Program-made: the position numbers and the translations under genes | Shown: positions 43,690 through 52,784 of the stretch, piece after piece | Numbering within the stretch: position 1 is the first letter of the stretch | Layout: every line of letters starts with the position of its first letter | Notes under the pieces: generated by a model | The model's input: only the letters and a program-made list of their open reading frames with translations | Told to the model about the DNA's origin: nothing | Database searches by the model: none | From: CAZZKJ01 sp964654695 | GTDB taxonomy: Bacteria; Krumholzibacteriota; Krumholzibacteriia; WVZY01 | Direction of reading: 5' to 3' | Length of the DNA: 59,889 nucleotides | Assembly: GCA_964654695.1 (NCBI GenBank) | Contig: CAZZKJ010000012.1 | Location: 1 to 59,889, forward strand

Positions 43690-44772
43690 CTACCTAAGCC
43701 TCTTCTTGGTCTGCAGGAGATCTATCTGAGAACGGGCAAACGAACCCCATAAGGGATCGAACAGGGCTTTTTCAAATGCAGCGGCGGCTTTTTCGTACAG
43801 GCCCTGTCCCGCAAAAGCTACTCCTAGTGCGCAGCTTATTCCTGCATCTCCCGAGAAATTGATCCCGGTCGTACCAATGAGCGAGACAGTTTGCTCAAAC
43901 CGTCCCTTTTTGTTCAGCAGATTGGCGAGGGACGTATAAACTGGAGCCATGCCTTTCGAAGGGCCTTTGGTTTCTACAACGCGTTTATATGCATGAATTG
44001 CTCCGTTTATTCGCCCAAGCTGCTCCAGTGATTTTGCTATGCCTATTCCCGCATCTACGCTTTTTGGCCGGAGTTCATATGCCGCCCGATAGTGTTTCAG
44101 GGATTGCGCGTAATTGCTTTCATTGAATAAAATGAATGCCGACTTCATTTGCATGTCAAAATCATCGGAGCGGAGGCGAAGATATTTGTTTATAAATTTA
44201 GCGGCCGGTCCCCATTGCTTCCTTGACGTGTAAATCCCCGAGAGGGCTTTGAAGACTCTTGCATCGGTACAGCCTTTTCTGGCAGCTTTTTCAAGGTAAA
44301 ACAGGGCTTCATCGTCGTTGTGGCGGCCGGCCAAAAAAAGTCCCGCTGCAGTCTGAATCTGCTTATTACCCGGGTATGAGCCGAGAGCTTTTCTGAGAAT
44401 CTTTTCCTGCTCTCCGGGTCTGCCGGCCTTTGCCAATAGCCGGGCAAGGGCAACGAAATCACCCGGCAGAGCGCGAGAGGAAACAGCCAGGATGGAATAA
44501 TAGTAAATTGCTGATTCTGTATCTCCCGTTCTATCATGAAGATCTCCGAGACCTCTAATTGCTAGGATGTTGTCTGGGGATTTCTGTAACGCCTCCTGGA
44601 AATATTCGAGGGACAGCCCGTATTGTTCCCGTTCTGAAGCTTGGGAGCCCATAACGATCAGGGAATCGGATCGAATCGGTGCCGGGCGGAGCACATTTCT
44701 CTGCCCTGAACCGGCGCAGCCGTGCCCGCACGTTACACAGAAGCACATGATAATAAAAAAACTGTTTTTCAT
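43690..44772 (-). CDS. TPR-repeat lipoprotein
   Basis: The 360-residue protein has a short signal ending at a cysteine (FCVTCGHGCAGSG, possible lipobox). At least six tetratricopeptide units follow (YGLSLEYFQEALQKSPDNIL, AIRGLGDLHDRTGDTESAIY, NYAQSLKHYRAAYELRPKSV, INGAIHAYKRVVETKG, LYEKAAAAFEKALFDPLWG). TPR lipoproteins often act as scaffolds for envelope machines such as export or assembly complexes. It lies upstream of the histidine kinase on the same strand. A role in the same envelope system is an inference. Confidence 0.84.
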   Translation of the reverse strand: MKNSFFIIMCFCVTCGHGCAGSGQRNVLRPAPIRSDSLIVMGSQASEREQYGLSLEYFQEALQKSPDNILAIRGLGDLHDRTGDTESAIYYYSILAVSSRALPGDFVALARLLAKAGRPGEQEKILRKALGSYPGNKQIQTAAGLFLAGRHNDDEALFYLEKAARKGCTDARVFKALSGIYTSRKQWGPAAKFINKYLRLRSDDFDMQMKSAFILFNESNYAQSLKHYRAAYELRPKSVDAGIGIAKSLEQLGRINGAIHAYKRVVETKGPSKGMAPVYTSLANLLNKKGRFEQTVSLIGTTGINFSGDAGISCALGVAFAGQGLYEKAAAAFEKALFDPLWGSFARSQIDLLQTKKRLR

Positions 44773-44882
44773 CGCGTCTTACCTATGATCTTCCTTTCGT
44801 ACCGGGTTAATAATTTTTACATTGCACAGCGTTCGGCCGCTCGGGTCCTGTCATCGATTACCCCAACCGGCTTCGTATTTGT

Positions 44883-44911
44883 AAAAAGACCCGGAAGCTC
44901 CGGGTCTTTTT
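44883..44911. terminator. bidirectional intrinsic terminator
   Basis: AAAAAGACCCGG and CCGGGTCTTTTT form a 12-base stem around AAGCT, with A and T runs at both ends. It lies between the minus-strand gene at 44954-47431 and the downstream TPR lipoprotein gene, and so ends the transcript of the former. Confidence 0.88.
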
Positions 44912-44953
44912 GATAATTAACAAGCAAGCTGTGAATTGCATCTATAATTAATG

Positions 44954-47431
44954 TTATCTGATGATCACGAATTTGCCGATTTTGCGTTTGAAATTCTTGT
45001 CGGCGGATTCCACCGAGAAAAGATAGATACCGCTTGTAACATCCTGTTTATTGCGGCTTACCATGTCCCATTTCATCGTGCCCGCTCCGTTGGTGCCGTC
45101 GAAAATAAGCTCTTGCACCAGATCGCCTGCTATGGTGAAGATGCGGATGACACCTTTTGATGCCGGCAGATTGCGAAATTCAACTTTGATTCCCGTCGGA
45201 TCATCATTATTGGGTTCAAGAGCCCATTTTTCCATGCTTTTCCGGGAAGCGGGATTGGGCACTACATAGACCTCGTCGGGATTGTATCTGAAAGCTTCCT
45301 GCGAATGGGATCCCGGCTCCACGTACTGAAAATTAGAAGAGGGGTCGCCGGCCTTGCCTTGCTTAAATCCTCCCGAGGATTTGAAACCGTGATCCATAGC
45401 TGTTACCGCATAAAAATACGGACGTCCCAATTGAAATGTATACTTGGGATCAACAAACTTATAGTACTGTCTTCCTCCATCTATTCCGAGTTCCCATCGG
45501 ACAATTTTGTCCAGGGTGTCGCATTGAGCTTCCGAAACGCCTTCAGGACATGGAGACGGCTTTGAAAACTCGAGGAAATAAGCTTTCATCGACTCGATCA
45601 AATCCCTTCTTTTAGCGGGGGAAAAAGCATGGGTCAAGGGTTCATAAAAGTATTTATCCAGACCGGTATCATTTCCCAAACCGTTTATAAGATCGATCTC
45701 GAATTTTAAAAACCAGAGATCATGGGCCGGACCGTTGGCGGCTGATGTCCCGAGGGGACGGGTCCATCCATCAGCCCTCCATATTCGAAATCCTTCGAAA
45801 TCGAATCTCTGGGTTTTAACATCCGGCACACTTTGGCTATAGTTATCCCAGTACACCACCAGGCCTTCCCTCGAATTAGGGTCGATGCGCATCTTGGGCG
45901 GAGGCGGGGCGGTTCCAACCAGCCAATTAATCTGAGATTCGTTCCCAAACACTCCGGTTCTGTATTTGGCCTGGTCGGCTCTGGAATTGCCATACCCGCA
46001 GCGTTCCTTGAAAAAACGTTCCTTATCACAATCTCCATTGACATATACGGTTTGGCCGGTCTGCACGGTTGTAGTTAAAAGCGGATCGGCGCAGCTGTCT
46101 TCGAGCACTTCTATCGGTCCCCGCGTATCGTTGTAAACAGCCGTTTCCTTGCCGTCAATGCCGGTGGTGGTATCATTATCCAAGTTGAACCAGGCGCCAT
46201 CATATGTCAGCTGTGCATTGGCGCCATTGGCGAGTATTCCCTTAAGCCCCTTTCCCGCGACGAAAGCCACTTGGAATACGAGCGTGCTTTCAGGAAGAAG
46301 CTGTTGAAAAGGGCCTGCGCTGACCAGCATACGGTAATCCCTGGCGGCGGTGGCGTCCTTTTCTATCTGCTGTTTGGATAGCAGTTCATACCTTTCGAAA
46401 TCGTTGGTGGGATCTCCGCCTTCTTCATATGACTGGCTTCCTGCAAAGTTGGCATAAGTGCTTATACCAACCCTGGCGGGAGCTTCAAACCCGGTCGGAT
46501 CGGTGGTATGACCCAGGAACATGACTCCGAAGTATCCCAGCGTCTTTCCCCGGTCTCCATCAGCGTCGTACGTATAAGCCACATCAATGGCCACAGGGGC
46601 AAGATCGGTGCATCTCGATTTCACGTATGTTCGGCCGGTTGCATCGTCTTCCCAGTAATTTTCGGCGTTTCGAGGCCCAGCATCACAATCGGCGAAGAAT
46701 CCTATATACAAGTTGGTTAAAATGTCGATGCCGATGTTGGTTATATGATATTCTATGCCCACAAAATCATCGTAACGGTCTTCTTCCCACTGGTAACTTT
46801 CCTGACGCACCAGAATGTTCAAAGGGTTATGAGTAGGGTATTGCTCTCTGGTTATTTTCTGGTTATCGGTATACCAGCAGGAAAACATTTGCTTGGAGAC
46901 GGCAGCGAAATCCTCATCCACTAACCCGTCGCCGTCGTTGTCCCAGCCGTCGAGCCTGTCTTCATCTAGGAATCCGTCATTATCGTCGTCGGCGGTTACT
47001 GATGGAAGCCGATTGCCTCCCGCGTCGCCCTCGGTAGCCATGTACATTACATCCAGAGGATCCTGAGTAGGGCGGAATTCCGGGGTATACGCGGCGGTGG
47101 ATACGGCCGGCACTCCGCCTTTGATAGCTCCTACCCATAATCCTGCTACATACAGGTATTCGATCCCGCTGCTCGCCGGCCACTGGGCGGATGGTGCTTC
47201 TGCAAAGGGAAGCCCGGAATTGGGCCATGATCCGAAAATACCCCAGTTACCAACGTGCATTTGCAGTTCGCCGACGTTATGGACAGTGGATCCATCATAG
47301 ACGAGAACGCGGCGGGGGCCGTCGAAGTTTTTCTTGTCCTTTTTCGTTGGTAGGTAACGGGCGAGACTGTAGGAGGGAAAAGAAGACAGAATTAACAGAA
47401 AAACCAAGAAAAACGCTGATCGATTTTTCAT
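44954..47431 (-). CDS. large secreted protein with Ca-type DxDxDG repeats and FlgD-Ig-like C-terminus
   Basis: The 825-residue protein has a signal peptide (FFLVFLLILSSFPSYSLA), a GGAAGG ribosome site and an N-terminal beta-rich part with GIEYLYVAGLWVGAIKGG. Thrombospondin-3-like calcium motifs follow (TADDDNDGFLDEDRLDGWDN and DGDGLVDEDF). Later there are fibronectin-like segments and a C-terminal FlgD-Ig-type domain (VYVVPNPASRKS, GVIRIFTIAGDLVQELIFD, TSGIYLFSVES, KIGKFVIIR). This architecture is common in secreted proteins of FCB-type candidate phyla, but the function is unknown. No catalytic motif was found. It stands alone between terminator 44883-44911 and a 370-base upstream region. Confidence 0.78.
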   Translation of the reverse strand: MKNRSAFFLVFLLILSSFPSYSLARYLPTKKDKKNFDGPRRVLVYDGSTVHNVGELQMHVGNWGIFGSWPNSGLPFAEAPSAQWPASSGIEYLYVAGLWVGAIKGGVPAVSTAAYTPEFRPTQDPLDVMYMATEGDAGGNRLPSVTADDDNDGFLDEDRLDGWDNDGDGLVDEDFAAVSKQMFSCWYTDNQKITREQYPTHNPLNILVRQESYQWEEDRYDDFVGIEYHITNIGIDILTNLYIGFFADCDAGPRNAENYWEDDATGRTYVKSRCTDLAPVAIDVAYTYDADGDRGKTLGYFGVMFLGHTTDPTGFEAPARVGISTYANFAGSQSYEEGGDPTNDFERYELLSKQQIEKDATAARDYRMLVSAGPFQQLLPESTLVFQVAFVAGKGLKGILANGANAQLTYDGAWFNLDNDTTTGIDGKETAVYNDTRGPIEVLEDSCADPLLTTTVQTGQTVYVNGDCDKERFFKERCGYGNSRADQAKYRTGVFGNESQINWLVGTAPPPPKMRIDPNSREGLVVYWDNYSQSVPDVKTQRFDFEGFRIWRADGWTRPLGTSAANGPAHDLWFLKFEIDLINGLGNDTGLDKYFYEPLTHAFSPAKRRDLIESMKAYFLEFSKPSPCPEGVSEAQCDTLDKIVRWELGIDGGRQYYKFVDPKYTFQLGRPYFYAVTAMDHGFKSSGGFKQGKAGDPSSNFQYVEPGSHSQEAFRYNPDEVYVVPNPASRKSMEKWALEPNNDDPTGIKVEFRNLPASKGVIRIFTIAGDLVQELIFDGTNGAGTMKWDMVSRNKQDVTSGIYLFSVESADKNFKRKIGKFVIIR

Positions 47432-47801
47432 GATTCCTTCCCTTGAATCTTGGGTAACAAGCCGGAATATTCAGCTTAATGATTTCCAGTGGGGTCTTTT
47501 ATAAAAAACACATTTTGGACTAGAAAGTCAAGTACTATTAAGAAATTACACTCTTGGGGGGCATAATGCCTCCGAATCTTCATTTAATTGCCGGTTGAGC
47601 GCCTTGGGGGAATTCGTAAAATTTCGCAAAATCTTAGGTAATAGCCACTCTCGAAGTTCTGCGCGTGTGAGAGCGATCGGTATAAAGAGAATGATCATCA
47701 TGGAACTTCCAGGGATTTCCATGGTAGAATCTTATAATATTAACCGATTCCTATGCTGCGGTCGCGGTCTGAGTACGCGAATCACTGAATAAAGGATTGA
47801 T
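47432..47801. other. divergent intergenic region of 370 bases
   Basis: It separates the large secreted protein (minus) from the phosphatase-cytochrome gene (plus). A perfect 11-base palindrome, GGCATAATGCC at 47560-47570, sits in a longer near-symmetrical GGGGGCAT/ATGCCTCC block and could be an operator. A TATAAT at 47733-47738 is a likely -10 box for the plus-strand gene, without a clear -35. No gene is supported here. Confidence 0.4.
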
Positions 47802-49127
47802 ATGCTCGGCAAAAATCGATGGATCGTAATCCTGTCAATCATTTGCGGTTTCTGGATTTATGGCGGATGTTCTCAAAAAGCGGAAAAAATAACCATTGCC
47901 TTTTCAAATGATACCATGGGACAAATCCGTTCGTGCGGGTGTGTGGAAAAAGATGTTGGTGGATTGGGCAGAAGAGCTACATTTGTTAAAATAGCCAGGG
48001 ACACATCCGAGAACCTGGTTCTTCTCGATGGGGGGGATTTCTTCGGTACGAAAATCAATTATGGCAAAGAAAAAGCTGAAATTACGCTGAAAGCGATGGC
48101 GGTTATGGGGTATGACGGAGTTGTCATCGGTGAAAAGGATCTAGGTTTCGGTGTCAACTACCTCCGCGGCCTGGTGGAAAAAATCGGTCTCCCCGTTCTC
48201 CTTGCGAATGTATATTATTCAGATTCGGACAGTCTTCTATTTCTTCCCAGAACAAGGTTTTCTCTTGCCAGCGGACGGAATGTTACGCTGATAGGTGTTA
48301 TTAGCAATAAAATCCTATTTCCTCCGCAAGTGAGAATAGGAGAATTAACCGTTCGGTCTCCGGAAACTGCTGTGCGCGCAAATCTTTCGAAAACTGATCC
48401 GAAGGATCTGGTAATTATCCTTGCTCATATGGACAAAGGTGAAGCCATCAGGCTTGCTGAACAAATCGATGGAATAGACTTGATTGTCTGCGGGCACGAA
48501 GGCCGCGCCGTTCGAAAAGTTCGAAAGTTTAACGGCGCGTATATTCTGCAGATACCAAAAGAAGGAAGATTCATGGGGGTGGCCGGCGGAACTCTTGATA
48601 AAAGCGGATGTATCCAGGGGTTGAAGGTTAAAACTGAAAGCCTTACAAAGGCTTATCCTGATCACGAAGCCGTCGCCAAACTTTTCAAGGCTTACGATAT
48701 GGATATTTCCATAAAGGAGCAATCAAAAGCGCCCAAGGGACTCTACAATTCAATTGAACGCGGGGAGAATTTCAGCGGTACCGAGAGTTGCGGAAAATGC
48801 CATGCGAAAATTTATGAATCCTGGCAGAAGACCGCGCATGCTCACGCCTTCGCCACGCTCGAAGCCCAGTCCAGGCAGTATGACAGAGACTGCACCCCCT
48901 GCCATACTACGGGCTTCTATTCCGAAGGCGGTTTTGTCAATGTAGAGGCGACTCCCGAACTGATCAACGTCCAATGCGAAGCTTGCCATGGCAAGGGTGC
49001 GAAACATTCGAAATCTCCTGAAAAGGCCATTGAGCATGGTTCCAGGCATAGCTGCATGCAGTGCCATGTTCCGAGGCACTCTCCCGGATTCTTCTTCGAA
49101 GAGTATTGGAAGCGGATAGAACATTGA
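47802..49127 (+). CDS. lipoprotein metallophosphatase fused to a tetraheme c-type cytochrome domain
   Basis: The 441-residue protein has a lipobox signal (IVILSIICGFWIYGGCSQ). Residues of about 30-300 match the 5'-nucleotidase/SoxB-type metallophosphoesterase fold (ITIAFSNDTMGQIRSCGCVE, VLLDGGDFFG, VVIGEKDLGF, LVIILAHMDKG, LIVCGHEGRAV). The usual N-D-x-H-G region reads SNDTMGQ with no H-G, so the metal site is altered. The C-terminal part has four heme-binding CxxCH motifs (CGKCH, CTPCH, CEACH, CMQCH) like cytochrome c554/NapC-type domains. It is anchored outside the inner or on the outer membrane. Phosphatase-cytochrome fusions are seen in metal-reducing lineages, but the substrate here is unknown. 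Confidence 0.86.
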   Translation: MLGKNRWIVILSIICGFWIYGGCSQKAEKITIAFSNDTMGQIRSCGCVEKDVGGLGRRATFVKIARDTSENLVLLDGGDFFGTKINYGKEKAEITLKAMAVMGYDGVVIGEKDLGFGVNYLRGLVEKIGLPVLLANVYYSDSDSLLFLPRTRFSLASGRNVTLIGVISNKILFPPQVRIGELTVRSPETAVRANLSKTDPKDLVIILAHMDKGEAIRLAEQIDGIDLIVCGHEGRAVRKVRKFNGAYILQIPKEGRFMGVAGGTLDKSGCIQGLKVKTESLTKAYPDHEAVAKLFKAYDMDISIKEQSKAPKGLYNSIERGENFSGTESCGKCHAKIYESWQKTAHAHAFATLEAQSRQYDRDCTPCHTTGFYSEGGFVNVEATPELINVQCEACHGKGAKHSKSPEKAIEHGSRHSCMQCHVPRHSPGFFFEEYWKRIEH

Positions 49128-49357
49128 CCGGGCAAACAAAGCGCCGAATACCCGCGCCGGCTGCGGAAGTAAAAGTCTATCCTGTGCTGGATGCCGGAGC
49201 GGTCCTGGATGGAGACGTCCATTTTACGGTTGACATCCAATTGGGCCCGGTGCTAATTTTGCTAAAAGATATGGGCTAAGAAATCTAAAAGTCCTTTTCC
49301 CCACCTGGTATATTTCCAAGAGCTTTATAATGCGTTGAGCAAAGGAGTGTATAATCG

Positions 49358-50125
49358 ATGAATAAAAAGCATTTTCTATTGGCGGGGTTGACTATGGCTG
49401 CTGCGTTCATGATCAGCGCCTGCGGCGGCGATAAGCAAAAGGACCCTTTCGAAACCGTTACCCTGCGCCAGGCAACAAGGGGTAAAGTTGTCAGCAAAGG
49501 ATTCAAATACAAATTCGTTAACCCCAAGATTGAGGCTCTGAACAATCATATGGGAGTGATTCGCGAAGGCAATCTGCTTGAATTCATCAGCGGTAGAAGC
49601 ATTGCCGATAAGATATCAAGCCTAAAGGGCGGCGAGTTTTCACTGGCGGTAGTTAAAGAGTTTTCTCCCTTCGTTCATTTTAGAGTTGAACAGATTTTTA
49701 CCGCTACGGACACGACTTTTATCAGCCAGGCCGGAGCGATTATTTATCCGAGAATAATGACCGAAGACAAGCTCGACAGAAGCGGATTCGAAGACTATAA
49801 CTTGGGTAAGATTCCCTACAACAGGACAAGTACTATCAAGAAACTCATCGACAAAAAGTTTTATGTAAACGCCGAGCTTTTGCGTGAAAACGAGAACGGT
49901 AAGGAAGTTTTCATGCTTAAATCCAAAGATTCGAAGTTCCGCATTGTAGAATCCGGAGACGGTACTGCGGTTATATTGAAAATGTTAATTGCAGGCAATC
50001 AATCTTTCGAAGGCGGAATAACTTTAATGGAGATGGAGAGCTGGCCATCGCGCAAATCAACGCATATTATCTCCAATGTCGAGGTGAACTTCGTAAAATA
50101 CGGACGGAGCTTTATTTCCGGGTAG
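49358..50125 (+). CDS. hypothetical lipoprotein
   Basis: The 255-residue protein has a clear lipoprotein signal (LTMAAAFMISACGGDKQ) and AAAGGAG ten bases upstream of the ATG. The rest is a mixed alpha/beta protein with charged strands (LLEFISGRSIADKISSL, FHFRVEQIF-like, LMEMESWPSRKS) and no motif I recognise. It is flanked by the cytochrome fusion gene upstream (230 bases away) and a terminator downstream, so it may be monocistronic. A TATAAT at 49326-49331 is a possible -10 box. Confidence 0.78.
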   Translation: MNKKHFLLAGLTMAAAFMISACGGDKQKDPFETVTLRQATRGKVVSKGFKYKFVNPKIEALNNHMGVIREGNLLEFISGRSIADKISSLKGGEFSLAVVKEFSPFVHFRVEQIFTATDTTFISQAGAIIYPRIMTEDKLDRSGFEDYNLGKIPYNRTSTIKKLIDKKFYVNAELLRENENGKEVFMLKSKDSKFRIVESGDGTAVILKMLIAGNQSFEGGITLMEMESWPSRKSTHIISNVEVNFVKYGRSFISG

Positions 50126-50155
50126 TTTATTTCGATTTTTTAAATAAAAACCTGA

Positions 50156-50186
50156 AAGGCGCATCTTCAACAGATGCGTCTTTTTA
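50156..50186 (+). terminator. intrinsic terminator of the hypothetical lipoprotein gene
   Basis: GGCGCATCT at 50158-50166 pairs with AGATGCGTC at 50172-50180 (one G-U pair), with loop TCAAC-like and followed by TTTTTATT. Confidence 0.78.
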
Positions 50187-50304
50187 TTAAGGCTTGACCC
50201 TGTAATTCAATTCAGCTAATTTGAGGCTCGAAGCGGGGGCGGTTTCGATAAGCGGATGCGGTTTAAAATGCGCCGTAATGGTTATCTTGAGGGGTGCATC
50301 TAAT

Positions 50305-51480
50305 ATGAAAAAGCTTCCTACATGGGTAGAGATAAACTTAGATAATCTCCATTTCAATCTCGAAAATATAAAACGGCTTCTGAATAAAGAGGTGGAAATC
50401 CTCCTTACGGTAAAAGCGGACGCCTATGGGCACGGAGCGGTGCAGGTGGCGCATGCTGCAGGAAAAGCTGCAAGGATGCTTGGCGTTGCAACGGTGGATG
50501 AAGCCCTCGAGCTGGAGCATTCAGGAATTCCCGGGGAGAATATCTTAATCCTCAGTCCGATACTCGAGCGTGAAATTCCTTTTGTAATCGATCAAAATTT
50601 TGTGATCACTATCTCATCAGCTGCTTTTGCCGGCGTCGTTTCAAGCCGAGCAGAAGCGGCGCAGAAAAAGATCAAGGTACATATCGAAGTCGACACCGGG
50701 ATGGGACGAACCGGTATTCCGGCAAGTGAAGCTGCAGAAGAAATAATACGTATTGGAACTCTTTCAGGAATTGCTATCGGCGGCATCTATACTCATTTCC
50801 CATCTGCGGATATTGATTCGGGTTTCACATCTAATCAAATCGATGGTTTTTTGAAAGTTTTGAATGTCCTCCGCGAAAAGGGCGTATCAATCCCCATCCT
50901 CCACAGCGCCAACAGCAGCGCCATCGCGCGTTTTAAACATTCGCACATGGATATGGTGCGCCCGGGGCTTCTGGCATATGGCCATCTCCCGGACGGATCG
51001 GGATGCGGTTTCCCGGCGCGTCCGGTCATGAGATGGATGTCGCGCCTGGTCCAGATCAGGCGTCTTCCTAAAGGGCACGGAATTTCCTACGGCAGAACGT
51101 TCATTACATCCAGGAATACCCTTGTTGGCATCGTTCCCGTTGGGTACGGACACGGCTATCCATTCCGGGTTTCCAACAAAGGGCAAATGCTGATTCTAGG
51201 AACCAGAGTGCCGGTGTTGGGTAGGGTTACTATGGATATGACCATGGTCGACCTGACGGATCTTGGAGGGGAGCCTTCAGCAGGGGAAGAAGTTGTTATT
51301 TTCGGCGCTCAAGGCGACGAATATATATCCCTGCACGAATTGGCGGTATGGGCGGATTCCATTCCCTACGAAATCCTGTGCGGAATAAGCAAGCGCGTTC
51401 CCCGGACATATCTGCGCAAAGGCAGGATAGAAACATACAAGTCTCTCCTGGGTATAATGGCCAACCACGTCTGTTCTTGA
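50305..51480 (+). CDS. alr: alanine racemase
   Basis: The frame extends to 50221, but GAGGGG lies about ten bases before the ATG at 50305, and the protein then starts MKKLPTWVEINLDNL like other alanine racemases (about 391 residues). The PLP lysine is in VKADAYGHGAVQVA; other motifs are VDTGMGRTGIPASE, GIYTHFPSAD, SANSSAIA, DMVRPGLLAYGHLP and GYGHGYPFRVSNKG, with the C-terminal catalytic tyrosine in RTFIT-like and GRVTMDMTMVDLT regions. It converts L-alanine to D-alanine for peptidoglycan. It is followed 17-26 bases later by deoB, so the two may be co-transcribed although unrelated in function. Confidence 0.93.
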   Translation: MKKLPTWVEINLDNLHFNLENIKRLLNKEVEILLTVKADAYGHGAVQVAHAAGKAARMLGVATVDEALELEHSGIPGENILILSPILEREIPFVIDQNFVITISSAAFAGVVSSRAEAAQKKIKVHIEVDTGMGRTGIPASEAAEEIIRIGTLSGIAIGGIYTHFPSADIDSGFTSNQIDGFLKVLNVLREKGVSIPILHSANSSAIARFKHSHMDMVRPGLLAYGHLPDGSGCGFPARPVMRWMSRLVQIRRLPKGHGISYGRTFITSRNTLVGIVPVGYGHGYPFRVSNKGQMLILGTRVPVLGRVTMDMTMVDLTDLGGEPSAGEEVVIFGAQGDEYISLHELAVWADSIPYEILCGISKRVPRTYLRKGRIETYKSLLGIMANHVCS

Positions 51481-51506
51481 TTCATTCATGAACAGGAGTG
51501 CCCGAT

Positions 51507-52697
51507 TTGGATTATTTCAACAGGATAATTTGCATAGTACTTGACGGAGTCGGTGCGGGCGAGCTTCCCGATGCCGGTGATTATGGGGACGAAGGCAGCA
51601 GCAGCATTTCGAATACGGCATCCGTTGTTGGCGGAATGCGCCTGCCGAACATGGGCGCGCTGGGACTGGGCAACATTGTCCCCATAGACGGCGTGCCTCC
51701 GCAGGCGAATCCTGAGGCTTATTACGGCAGGATGCGGCCTCTTTCGCCCGGCAAGGACAGCACTTCCGGACATTGGGAACTGATGGGATGCGTCCTCGAT
51801 AAAGCTTTTCCGACGTATCCAAACGGTTTTCCCGGCGAAGTGGTTTCGGCATTCGAAAAAGCCTCCGGCGTGAAAATAATTGGCAATCGCCCGGCCAGCG
51901 GCACAGAGATTATTATGGAACTCGGCGCGGAACATATTCGTTCCGGACGGCCCATATTATATACTTCGCAAGACAGTGTTTTTCAAATCGCGGCGCATGA
52001 AGATGTTATCCCCGTGGGCGATCTCTATGAGATGTGTTCTTTGGCCAGAAAACTGCTTGTCCATCCGAATCAGGTGGCGAGGATAATTGCCCGGCCTTTT
52101 GCCGGTGAGCCGGGCCGGTTTTACAGAACACACAGGAGAAAAGATTTTTCCATACCTCCGATCGGGCCTACTGTTCTGGACACCCTGGTTTCAAAAAATA
52201 AACACGTAACCGGTATAGGCAAAATCGACGATCTTTTTGATCATAGGGGAATTTCGAGGTCCGTTTGCACTAAAAGCAACAGAAACGGAATGGACACCCT
52301 GCTCGATGAGATGATAAACCGGTGCAGCGACCTTATTCTGACGAACCTGGTGGATTTCGACATGATGTGGGGACACAGGAACGATGCCAGGGCTTATGCC
52401 GTTGGTCTCGAGGAGTTCGATTCTTTTCTTCCCAGTCTTAAGAGCGCTATGGGAGTTCAGGATTTGCTTATTATTACTTCGGATCATGGTTGCGACCCAA
52501 CAATGCCGGGTACGGATCACAGCCGCGAGCATGTTCCCCTGCTCGTATTCCATAAGAACATGACAGGCGGCGGCGATCTGGGGCTTCGATCGACTTTTGC
52601 CGATGTCGGCATGACGATCGCGGACAATTTTTCAGCGGTCGGAAAATTTCCGGGAAAAAGCTTTCTAAGTGAAATCGAGAAGTATTCCAATAATTAA
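51507..52697 (+). CDS. deoB: phosphopentomutase
   Basis: AGGAG at 51494-51498 sits eight bases before a TTG at 51507; the upstream GTG at 51498 overlaps the ribosome site, so the TTG start is preferred (about 396 residues, MDYFNRIICIVLDGVGAGEL). Alkaline-phosphatase-superfamily metal motifs are IVLDGVGAGELPDAGDYGD, SPGKDSTSGHWELMG (catalytic Thr/Ser region), NLVDFDMMWGHRND, IITSDHGCDPTMPGTDHSRE and PLLVFHK. DeoB interconverts (deoxy)ribose-1- and -5-phosphate. The next genes, deoC and the nucleoside phosphorylase, complete nucleoside breakdown. Confidence 0.94.
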   Translation: MDYFNRIICIVLDGVGAGELPDAGDYGDEGSSSISNTASVVGGMRLPNMGALGLGNIVPIDGVPPQANPEAYYGRMRPLSPGKDSTSGHWELMGCVLDKAFPTYPNGFPGEVVSAFEKASGVKIIGNRPASGTEIIMELGAEHIRSGRPILYTSQDSVFQIAAHEDVIPVGDLYEMCSLARKLLVHPNQVARIIARPFAGEPGRFYRTHRRKDFSIPPIGPTVLDTLVSKNKHVTGIGKIDDLFDHRGISRSVCTKSNRNGMDTLLDEMINRCSDLILTNLVDFDMMWGHRNDARAYAVGLEEFDSFLPSLKSAMGVQDLLIITSDHGCDPTMPGTDHSREHVPLLVFHKNMTGGGDLGLRSTFADVGMTIADNFSAVGKFPGKSFLSEIEKYSNN

Positions 52698-52784
52698 CCG
52701 AAAACTTAATCCTCTCAACCCTGCGATTGTTGTCAATACTATTTTATGCGGGTACATGGATAGCCGCGGGGGAGAAAAGTACAT

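Noticed and set aside
47595..47792. Open frame of 65 codons in the divergent intergenic region
   Set aside because: No ribosome site, atypical composition, and it covers the probable -10 box of the following gene.
49124..49279. Small open frame of about 51 codons (TTG start) overlapping the stop of the phosphatase-cytochrome gene
   Set aside because: The start would overlap a stop codon without a ribosome site, and the product has no recognisable feature. It may be coding by coupling, but the sequence alone does not support it.
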